Source: Prochlorothrix sp035285005 | Lineage (GTDB): Bacteria; Cyanobacteriota; Cyanobacteriia; Prochlorotrichales; Prochlorotrichaceae | DNA length: 11,856 nt | Assembly: GCA_035285005.1 (NCBI GenBank) | Contig: JAYKIB010000026.1 | Coordinates: 1 to 11,856 of the forward strand | Reading direction: 5' to 3' | Shown here: positions 6,612 through 11,856 of the stretch, piece after piece | Position numbering within the stretch: position 1 is the first letter of the stretch | Layout of the letters: each line of letters begins with the position of its first letter | Notes under the pieces: model-generated | The model's input: only the letters and a program-made list of their open reading frames with translations | Told to the model about the DNA's origin: nothing | Databases searched by the model: none | Position numbers and translations under genes: made by a program

Positions 6612-6681
6612 CAGTGCTCACGGCAGAATCAGGGTTGTGGGGGGCGGCTTCGCCGCCCCCCCACAATTAATCGAAGTGCCC
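6612..6681 (+). mobile_element. Type A element, copy A6 (left end missing)
   Basis: It contains the right 70 bp of a type A element: AGTGCTCACGGCAGAATCAG, the hairpin TTGTGGGGGGCGGC (6635-6648), loop TTC and its complement with one extra C, then AATCGAAGTGCCC. The left 29 bp are replaced by type B sequence. It lies 26 bp from the stop codon of the protease-TPR gene. Confidence 0.8.
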
Positions 6682-6707
6682 CTCTGAGGCTGAGTTCTCC
6701 CAAGATC

Positions 6708-8846
6708 TCAGATCCCAGGGGCCGGGAAACTCGGGTGATCGCGCAGGGGAGTAAGCAGGGGATCCTCGATCGCCCGCGATCCTAGAGACTGGTTAACCCC
6801 GGACTGATTAGCCCAGGAACGCCATTCCTCGCGATCGCCTCCGGTATAGCCCCCAGATCGATCGCTTCTCTTCCAATCGCTTCTGGCCCGATCGCTGCTA
6901 TGCCGATTCTCCTCTCCCCCATAACCGATCGATCCTGTCTCAGCCGTCCCCCCCGCATCATCACCGGCCAGCGCAATCTGCAAAAACTGCATCGCCCGAT
7001 CGAGGTCGCCCTGCTGGCTGTGGCAACAGGCTTTGTGGTAGTAGGCCAACAGTCGATCGGGATCCAAGTCTAAGCCCCGATCCAAATCCGTGAGCGCGGG
7101 TCCATAGCGACCCAGTTGCATTAAAACAAACCCCCGATCGAACCATGTATCAGCTCGACGGGGATTGTGATTGAGGGCGCGATCGAAGGCGGTTAAGGCC
7201 GCATCCCAGTGCTGTTGCTGGCCCAGGACCACTCCCTGGAGATAGGGCGCGATCGTCAGGCGAGGTAACAAGCGTTCCAAACTCACAAAGCTCTGTAGCG
7301 CGGCGGACTGCTGCCCCAATTCCAGTTGCACCAAGCCCAACTCGTACCAAGCGGAGGCAAACTGCGGATCTAACTGAACTGCTTCCTGTAGGGCTTCCAG
7401 TGCGGGGGCGAGGGACCGTTGCTGATGCTGGAGCCGCCCCAGTTCGTACCACACCTTAGCCCGTCCCAAGTCACGATCGAGGGGCGCATTCAAGTCTGGT
7501 CCTGTGGGGGGGAGCGGTGGGGTGAACGTGATAGCGTTGGGGACTTGGAGGGACTGTTGCAGAGCAGCGATCGCCTCGGAAACTCGATCTAAGCGCAGTA
7601 AAACCATGGCTTTTCGGAATAAAAGCTCTCCAGGACTAGAAGCGCCAGAATCTAGGTCACTGACATTTGTATTACGGGGATCTCGCTCAAAGACCGTGGG
7701 AGGATAGGAGGTTTGGGAACTGGCCTCGGGATCATCAGGCTTGGGGCCGCTGGGGTTGGCTGGACTAGCGTGAGTCGGGCTAGCATGAGTCGGGCTAGGA
7801 TGAGTCGGGTCGGAGTCACTGAAACGGGCTGGGGTCGGGTTCACCTTTGGGTTCACCTTCGGATTCACCTTCGGATTTGTTGCCAAAGCTGCACCCAGGG
7901 CTGACTCGATCGTTGCTAAATGGGTTTGGGGCGACTGGGGAACAACCCGCTTGCGCTGCGGCGATCGTCCCCGAGGAAACTGTTTCTGTTTCCGCACTTG
8001 CGCCACAATCACCGCCACAATAATAAAAATTGCCAATAGCGGGCGGGAACCCTTCTGAAAAGCCTGATATGTGACTATAAAACTGCCAAATAACGGATCC
8101 ACCGGAAACTGAAACAACAGTGCCGTGAGGGTAAAGACGATCGCCCAGAACAGTTGGCCGATCGCCGGGACTAACCAAAAAGCTGCAAACACCAACAAAA
8201 AACCATAGCGGCTGAAGCCGCGCAGGCGGCGCTGCCACACCACAGGTAACCAGGGCTGGATAATCCCATAGCCATCGAGGGGCGGAATCGGCAGTAGATT
8301 CAAGACCAAAGCCGCCATTTGCAGCAAGGTTAAAAGAATTAAGCCGTAGGCGAGCCAATGGCTTTGTAAACTGCCTTGGAGGCTGGCTGGATCGTTAAAG
8401 ATCGATCGTAAGTAGGACAAGCTTAAGACCTCGACCCCACCGGGAAGTTGGCGTAACCCCAGACTCAAGCCGGCAGCACATAACAGCGTCGCCAGCGGTC
8501 CCGCCGCTGACACCGCACTTTGCCACCATCGGTTGCGCAACTGGTGCTGGTTAATATAGACCGCCCCTCCCGGTAGGGGGATGCCACCTAGAAGCAAAAA
8601 CAGGAGTGGCAGTACTAGGCTCAGCTGAATATCTGTATATTTGAGAGGATTAAAGGTTAAATAGCCCTTATCTTTAACTGAGGTGTCCCCTCCCCAGTAC
8701 GCCACCAACGCATGGCCAAATTCATGGGCACAGACGGACCCAATCCAACCCACAAAAATGCAACCCGCAAAGGCAAGTTCTAACACGCCATATCTCCAAA
8801 GGGTAATTCGGTTCCTTGGGTTGGACGGCAAGGCTGACCAACCCAA
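6708..8846 (-). CDS. Site-2 protease (M50)-like membrane protein with C-terminal TPR repeats
   Basis: The 712-residue product joins two parts. Residues 1-285 are a polytopic membrane protein with the zinc-protease motif HEFGHALVAYWGGD (H41, E42, H45) and the third ligand in NLLPIPPLDG (D191), the pattern of M50 peptidases that cut substrates inside the membrane. Hydrophobic stretches lie near 22-48, 72-98, 111-132, 165-188, 212-246 and 269-285. A basic segment (286-300) and a Pro/Ser/Thr linker (about 323-405) with tandem repeats lead to TPR units (about 408-640, e.g. AKVWYELGRLQHQQRSLAPALEALQEAVQLDP and ADTWFDRGFVLMQLGRYGPALTDLDRGLDLDP). The last 80 residues are low-complexity. The listed start is a TTG (8844-8846); the first ~16 codons overlap a decayed type A element, and GTG at 8784-8786 (V21) is an alternative. 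Substrate unknown. Confidence 0.88.
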   Translation of the reverse strand: MGWSALPSNPRNRITLWRYGVLELAFAGCIFVGWIGSVCAHEFGHALVAYWGGDTSVKDKGYLTFNPLKYTDIQLSLVLPLLFLLLGGIPLPGGAVYINQHQLRNRWWQSAVSAAGPLATLLCAAGLSLGLRQLPGGVEVLSLSYLRSIFNDPASLQGSLQSHWLAYGLILLTLLQMAALVLNLLPIPPLDGYGIIQPWLPVVWQRRLRGFSRYGFLLVFAAFWLVPAIGQLFWAIVFTLTALLFQFPVDPLFGSFIVTYQAFQKGSRPLLAIFIIVAVIVAQVRKQKQFPRGRSPQRKRVVPQSPQTHLATIESALGAALATNPKVNPKVNPKVNPTPARFSDSDPTHPSPTHASPTHASPANPSGPKPDDPEASSQTSYPPTVFERDPRNTNVSDLDSGASSPGELLFRKAMVLLRLDRVSEAIAALQQSLQVPNAITFTPPLPPTGPDLNAPLDRDLGRAKVWYELGRLQHQQRSLAPALEALQEAVQLDPQFASAWYELGLVQLELGQQSAALQSFVSLERLLPRLTIAPYLQGVVLGQQQHWDAALTAFDRALNHNPRRADTWFDRGFVLMQLGRYGPALTDLDRGLDLDPDRLLAYYHKACCHSQQGDLDRAMQFLQIALAGDDAGGTAETGSIGYGGEENRHSSDRARSDWKRSDRSGGYTGGDREEWRSWANQSGVNQSLGSRAIEDPLLTPLRDHPSFPAPGI
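7765..7809 (-). repeat. Three 15-bp tandem repeats in the protease-TPR linker
   Basis: Three consecutive copies of CTAGSRTGAGTCGGG (plus-strand reading, S=C/G, R=A/G) lie in frame and encode the PTHAS-like repeats of the linker. A multiple of three preserves the frame, so copy number could change without breaking the protein. Confidence 0.85.
7839..7874 (-). repeat. Three 12-bp tandem repeats in the protease-TPR linker
   Basis: Three copies of a GTTCACCTTCGG-like unit (plus-strand reading) encode NPKV repeated three times near residues 324-335. They lie 29 bp from the 15-bp repeat block in the same linker. Confidence 0.85.
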
Positions 8847-9003
8847 CTCCGATTCTTACGTGAAACTACAGGGCACCTCGATTCATTGGTTTGCGCGGCT
8901 TCGCCGCGCAAACCAACCCTAACTCTGCCGTGGGTATTGCGGTGAAAATCTGTATTAATCGAGGTGCCCTACATCCCAAAAAGTTCAATTAACCGAGGTG
9001 TCC
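8801..9003 (-). mobile_element. Older type A element (A0) interrupted by copy A7
   Basis: The two parts, 8801-8870 and 8974-9003, join into about 100 bp that align with the type A pattern: the hairpin TTGGGTTGGACGGC-AAG-GCTGACCAACCCAA, then CCGATTCTTACGTG, and finally AATTAACCGAGGTGTCC. CCAA occurs at both edges (8796-8799 and 9004-9007), one base off on the left. It covers the presumed start of the protease-TPR gene. Confidence 0.65.
8871..8969 (-). mobile_element. Type A MITE-like element, copy A7 (nested)
   Basis: 99 bp with ends GGGCACCTCGATT and AATCGAGGTGCCC, flanked by an exact TACA duplication (8867-8870 and 8970-8973). The perfect hairpin is TTGGTTTGCGCGGC (8886-8899), loop TTC, to 8916. 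It lies 24-123 bases before the presumed TTG start of the protease-TPR gene, where a promoter would be expected. Confidence 0.92.
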
Positions 9004-9104
9004 CCAAGTTAAATTTTAATCCTGAGCCATAGCCCAGTTACCTAGGAATCCCACGCTTAATTGGGATAGACTCAGCGACAGTTGCCATAGGCTAGCCCCA
9101 GAGA

Positions 9105-10238
9105 CTAGCCCCAGAGACGACGACGGGGAGAACCCGCCAGCCGATCGTGAGTATCCTGCAACAGGTCTGGAATCGGCAACTGGTGCGGGCAACGCGGTAG
9201 ACATTCTCCACACTCTGTACAGCGATCGCCCCGGCGACCCGGGAACCAATGGCCTACATTCTCAAACATACGATAGCGATACTGGCCAAATTCCGTCATA
9301 TCATAGCCGATCGCTAGATTTCTCAGCCGTAGCACCTCAGGAATCTGGATTTCCTCAGGGCAAGGTAAGCAGGCATAGCATTGGTGACAGTGGCTCATGC
9401 CAAGCCGATTGGTGCTGTGCTGACCTAGGCGTTGCAGGACTTGCTGTTCCTCAACCGTGAGGGGATCGGTCCGATCGGCCACTGCCAAAGGACCCAGTAA
9501 CTCTTCCGGCACCGCCGGCCCAACGCTCAGGGTCGTAATCCGGCGATCGGCCAGTAGGAAGCGATAATTTAAATGCAAGGGAGAGAGAGGCCAGCATAGA
9601 TCTTGCAAGGTTAATGGCGGTGTATAGAGCTTTCCCCCCTTATCAGCGGGAGAAATAATGAAAATCCCCAGGTCATGGCTCTGGGCCAACTCTAAAGCGG
9701 GGGCGTTGCGCTGGAAAAATAAGGAGTAATGCACGTTGGCAAAGTCAAACGCATCGCTGGCGATCGCCGTGGTAATCAGGTCCAGACTGCCATGGCTCGA
9801 AAATCCGATCGACCCAACCCAGCCCCCTGCCTTAGCAGCTTGCAGTGCCGCCAACCCACCCCCCTCCAGCCACTGCCAATGCTCCGCCGTATTCAGACCA
9901 TGGACCGCCACCAAATCGAGATAGGCCACCCCCAGTCGATCGCAGGACTGCCGCAACCGGGGCACCACCTCCGCCGGATCACCCGTGGGCAAAATCTTGG
10001 TCGTCAAATACACCTGCGATCGACTCAATCCCACCGTGGCCAACGTGGGTTCCAACACCTGCCCCAAATACTGTTCACTCTTGCCGTAGGCCGGAGCCGT
10101 CTCCAGGTGGTTAATGCCCTGTTCTAACGCAGCCGTGAGTGTGGCTTGGAACTGGGTTGGATTTTGCAGGCAACGCATTAAACCCAGGGAAAAAACCGAT
10201 AGGGAGAGATTTGTTCGACCAAAACGGCGATAGTGCAC
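9105..10238 (-). CDS. Aldo/keto reductase with C-terminal Fe-S cysteine motifs
   Basis: A 377-residue soluble oxidoreductase. The N-terminal 260 residues are an aldo/keto reductase barrel: YRRFGRTNLSLSVFSLG, then NHLETAPAYGKSEQYLG with the catalytic Tyr (Y51), K81 in LTTKI and H113 in DLVAVHG. The usual catalytic Asp is Glu (E46), a change I also associate with the Fe-S-bearing subgroup. The C-terminal part has two cysteine sets: C284, C287, C290, C293 (CHQCYACLPCPEEIQIP) and C340, C343, C346, C350 (CTECGECLPRCPHQLPIP), the latter a classic [4Fe-4S] ferredoxin motif. Electrons might pass between the clusters and the nicotinamide or a partner protein; the substrate is unknown. The start is GTG (10236-10238), chosen because it gives the family's normal MHYRRFGRT opening. 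A ferredoxin-domain gene lies 179 bp upstream on the same strand. Confidence 0.93.
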   Translation of the reverse strand: MHYRRFGRTNLSLSVFSLGLMRCLQNPTQFQATLTAALEQGINHLETAPAYGKSEQYLGQVLEPTLATVGLSRSQVYLTTKILPTGDPAEVVPRLRQSCDRLGVAYLDLVAVHGLNTAEHWQWLEGGGLAALQAAKAGGWVGSIGFSSHGSLDLITTAIASDAFDFANVHYSLFFQRNAPALELAQSHDLGIFIISPADKGGKLYTPPLTLQDLCWPLSPLHLNYRFLLADRRITTLSVGPAVPEELLGPLAVADRTDPLTVEEQQVLQRLGQHSTNRLGMSHCHQCYACLPCPEEIQIPEVLRLRNLAIGYDMTEFGQYRYRMFENVGHWFPGRRGDRCTECGECLPRCPHQLPIPDLLQDTHDRLAGSPRRRLWG

Positions 10239-10318
10239 GACAATCTCAGGGAATTAACAGGACTTAGATGGGATGGGGGAGGGGTTGAAGGTTAGGACTG
10301 CCACCGTGAAGGATCATC

Positions 10319-10341
10319 CAGTTTACCAGTTCGTTACAGTT
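10319..10341. promoter_or_regulatory. Three CAGTT repeats upstream of the aldo/keto reductase gene
   Basis: CAGTT occurs at 10319-10323, 10327-10331 and 10337-10341, about 80-100 bases before the GTG start. Iterated short motifs can be regulator sites; the spacing of 8 and 10 is irregular and no known box is recognised. Confidence 0.25.
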
Positions 10342-10365
10342 CATGACGGTGCATGGCGATCGGGA

Positions 10366-10407
10366 GTCCCCCACAGCGGGGACACCTCCATAGCGGGGAA
10401 CACCTCC
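10366..10407. repeat. Tandem AGCGGGGA-CACCTCC units with a small hairpin
   Basis: AGCGGGGACACCTCC (10375-10389) and AGCGGGGAACACCTCC (10392-10407) are near-identical. The first is preceded by GTCCCC, which can pair with GGGGAC. The core resembles the loop side of the hairpin at 2731-2750, so both may belong to one minor repeat family. They lie between the ferredoxin and aldo/keto reductase genes. Confidence 0.45.
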
Positions 10408-10417
10408 CTGAACGCAC

Positions 10418-11146
10418 CTACCCATTGCCACGGGAGCTTGGGCACAACAGCGTTTGAACTAGGGCAGGAATATCCTGAACTTTCACCTGGCTCAGAATTT
10501 TACCCTGGGGCTTGAGTTTGAGATTGGGAGCCTGTTTGCACTGTTTGAGGCAGCCCGTCATTTGAACTTGAATATGGGATTCTAAGCCCGATCGCTGGAT
10601 TTCCTGGTTTAAATTCTGGGCTAGCTTGCAACTGCCTCGCTTTTTACAGCTTCCTTTCCCACACACTTGAATTTTAACGGTGGAGGGGGTTTGAGGCGAC
10701 TGACGGGGTGCGGCAGGCGGGTGGCCGGGGGACGATCGATGGGTGGGAGAGAGGGGGAAGGGTAACGTCGTCACTCTAGGCACAAGAGACCGAAATGAAA
10801 GTTTAGAGCGCGTTAAGTCGAGATTTTCTTGGGTAGTAGCCAGCTGATTCCCAGCGGTCACCGCCAGCGCAGCTTCCACTTCGCCAGTACTCGTATTCTC
10901 GGGCTGCGCTGCTTCGATCGGCAAAATTAGCATCGCCTTAAGCCGCTTTTTCCCCCGCTTGGCAATCACCCGCAACCCTTGCCCAAGCAACAGGTGATGA
11001 CAGAGACCATAGCCCAATAATTTGGGAATTTTCAGCGTGATGAGGTTTCCTCCCGCTGCTAACTTCAGATACTTCAAACGTCCTTTTTTGGAGAGGATTG
11101 CACTATGGTAGTGGCCTTGGAGTTGGATCAGCTTCGATCGGGTCAT
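10418..11146 (-). CDS. (2Fe-2S) ferredoxin domain-containing protein, thioredoxin-like
   Basis: A 242-residue protein with two parts. Residues 1-78 (KLIQLQGHYHSAILSKKG, LKYLKLAAGGNLITLKIPKLL, then QGLRVIAKRGKKRLKAMLI) resemble the small beta-rich N-terminal domain of a cyanobacterial ferredoxin-like family. After a Pro/Ser-rich linker (about 120-156) comes a thioredoxin-like [2Fe-2S] domain with cysteines in VCGKGSCKKRGSC (C162, C167, C173) and GCLKQCKQAPNL (C199, C203). This matches the cluster-binding pattern of that ferredoxin type. The partner is unknown; the aldo/keto reductase gene just downstream is a candidate by position only. I chose the ATG at 11144-11146 because family similarity begins there. 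The frame is open to an ATG at 11336-11338, giving 306 residues, but the extra 64 residues look non-conserved. Neither start has a Shine-Dalgarno. Confidence 0.85.
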   Translation of the reverse strand: MTRSKLIQLQGHYHSAILSKKGRLKYLKLAAGGNLITLKIPKLLGYGLCHHLLLGQGLRVIAKRGKKRLKAMLILPIEAAQPENTSTGEVEAALAVTAGNQLATTQENLDLTRSKLSFRSLVPRVTTLPFPLSPTHRSSPGHPPAAPRQSPQTPSTVKIQVCGKGSCKKRGSCKLAQNLNQEIQRSGLESHIQVQMTGCLKQCKQAPNLKLKPQGKILSQVKVQDIPALVQTLLCPSSRGNG

Positions 11147-11399
11147 ATCCAGGGGGATTTGGGGCAAATCAACCCGAAGGAGCGGTGAAACAGTGTCAAA
11201 GCTCGGGATATCGGATCGGGGGACGGAATCAGAACCTAAGATCATCGCTAAAGGTCGATAACGGTTACTCAAAACGGCTGATCGAAACGACGATGGTAAT
11301 GGCCCACACAAGTATTGGGGTTTGAAACGCGCTGTCATTGAGGAACGTTAACCCCACTGCTTAATCCATTGACTGAACCCATCGGTCTATTGCCATACA
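11147..11399. other. Stretch upstream of the ferredoxin-domain gene
   Basis: The frame of the ferredoxin-domain gene stays open here up to 11338, but the encoded residues do not look conserved. No repeat copy, RNA gene or clear promoter was recognised. Confidence 0.4.
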
Positions 11400-11498
11400 G
11401 AGCACCTCGAAAAATCCAAGCTTTGATTTCATGACCCACGTCAGAATCAGGGTTAGGTTGGGCGGCGAAGCCACCTAACCCAATTAATCGAAGTGCCC
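11400..11498 (+). mobile_element. Type A MITE-like element, copy A8
   Basis: 99 bp with ends GAGCACCTCGA and TCGAAGTGCCC. The flanks share ATACA directly adjacent on both sides (11395-11399 and 11499-11503). The hairpin has a 5-base interruption in its left arm (GGGTTAGGT-TGGGC-GGC, loop GAA, then GCC-ACCTAACCC), the only well-preserved copy that breaks stem symmetry. Confidence 0.85.
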
Positions 11499-11584
11499 AT
11501 ACACTCTCTGCACCATAGTGAAAATGAGAATTTTTGTCAATAATTGTGCAGGTGATCGCCCGGTTTAGTGGGACCGAGGGCTTG

Positions 11585-11632
11585 GGGAGTCTGGCTTAGG
11601 GTCGAGTAACGCCGGCCCCAAGCCAGACTCCC
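11585..11632. repeat. 13-bp inverted repeat before copy B4
   Basis: GGGAGTCTGGCTT (11585-11597) pairs perfectly with AAGCCAGACTCCC (11620-11632) around a 22-base loop. It abuts the left edge of copy B4. No other copy is in the window. The preceding 11504-11584 holds nothing I recognise. Confidence 0.5.
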
Positions 11633-11636
11633 TATT

Positions 11637-11728
11637 TAAGAAGATATTTGGAAACTGCGGCCAAGGGCCTACGGCCCTTGCCGAATCCCCCTCAGCCCCC
11701 CTTTTGAAGGGAAGAAGAGACCGGTTCC
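11637..11728 (+). repeat. Type B repeat, copy B4
   Basis: The left edge AAGAAGATATTTGGAAAC is followed by the perfect hairpin CAAGGGCC-TAC-GGCCCTTG (11662-11680), then GAATCCCCCTCAGCCCCCC and TTTTGAAGGGAAGAAGAG. The loop is TAC, the reverse complement of the GTA loop in B1, although both copies have the same orientation. Confidence 0.75.
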
Positions 11729-11754
11729 CGGGTGTATCTCACTTTCGCAGATTC

Positions 11755-11853
11755 ACCCTCATCCCCCAGCCCCTTCTCCCAAGCCGGGAGAAGGGGAGTG
11801 AGACTTCTTAAAGTCCCTCTCCCGTTCTGGGAGAGGGATTTAGGGTGAGGGCC
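11755..11853. repeat. Type C double-hairpin repeat
   Basis: It has two hairpins: CCCCTTCTCCC / GGGAGAAGGGG (11770-11796, loop AAGCC) and CCCTCTCCC / GGGAGAGGG (11815-11837, loop GTTCT). Outer ends are ACCCTCAT and AGGGTGAGGG. I recognise this pattern as a common dispersed repeat in cyanobacterial genomes. It may run past the window edge. Confidence 0.65.
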
Positions 11854-11856
11854 ATT

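Noticed and set aside
1186..6838. Frequent GCGATCGC octamers as a possible specific regulatory site
   Set aside because: This is HIP1, abundant in many cyanobacterial genomes within coding sequence; here it is useful only as a taxonomic hint.
7150..8358. Long antisense or alternate-frame open frames inside the protease-TPR gene
   Set aside because: The HEFGH and TPR patterns fix the coding frame; the others arise from high GC content.
11147..11338. The 64-codon upstream extension of the ferredoxin-domain gene
   Set aside because: It has an ATG but no Shine-Dalgarno and no visible similarity to the family; the inner ATG matches where the conserved domain begins. It is kept as an alternative.
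146..11498. The type A copies as a CRISPR array or as riboswitches
   Set aside because: Copies are dispersed at gene boundaries in both orientations, not evenly spaced, and carry flanking target duplications. Their hairpins match no riboswitch class I can identify.

Overview
The window looks like part of a cyanobacterial chromosome. The evidence is the repeated octamer GCGATCGC (HIP1; for example 1186-1193, 1999-2006, 3143-3150, 6074-6081, 6831-6838), the many CGATCG hexamers, and gene families typical of cyanobacteria: a YbjN-domain protein, an M50 protease fused to TPRs, a thioredoxin-like [2Fe-2S] ferredoxin and an aldo/keto reductase with a ferredoxin-like tail. I cannot name the genus from this alone.

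Layout, left to right: intergenic repeats (1-275); tex, an S1-domain RNA-binding protein, on the minus strand (276-2552); a repeat-rich gap ending in a tRNA-Thr(UGU) gene on the plus strand (2885-2957); a CbbY-type HAD hydrolase on the minus strand whose stop codon lies one base beyond the tRNA (2959-3804); a YbjN-domain protein (4056-4499) and a CAP-domain probable lipoprotein (4677-5429), both plus strand; then dapB of lysine/peptidoglycan synthesis (5542-6372), a site-2-protease-like membrane protein with a TPR tail (6708-8846), an aldo/keto reductase with two Fe-S cysteine motifs (9105-10238) and a [2Fe-2S] ferredoxin-domain protein (10418-11146), all minus strand. The genes are mostly unrelated housekeeping functions separated by 110-710 bp, so no large operon is evident. 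The last two redox genes are the most plausible co-transcribed pair.

The unusual content is between the genes. Nine copies of one ~99-bp inverted-repeat element (called type A here) occupy almost every gene boundary. Its ends are GGGCACCTCGA and the reverse complement. Five copies measure exactly 99 bp; four of these have a perfect 4-5-bp direct duplication at their edges and the fifth a 3-of-4 match, so it behaves like a non-autonomous transposable element (MITE). Each well-preserved copy carries a near-perfect 14-bp hairpin whose stem sequence differs from copy to copy yet stays self-complementary, and whose loop reads GAA in some copies and TTC in others. One copy sits at the stop codon of the CAP gene. 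Another is nested in an older copy that seems to supply the first codons of the protease gene. A second palindromic family (type B, about four copies) and a third (type C, at the right edge) share the same spaces. Together the repeats make up roughly half of the non-coding DNA.

No CRISPR array, prophage, transposase gene or toxin/defence gene cluster was seen.
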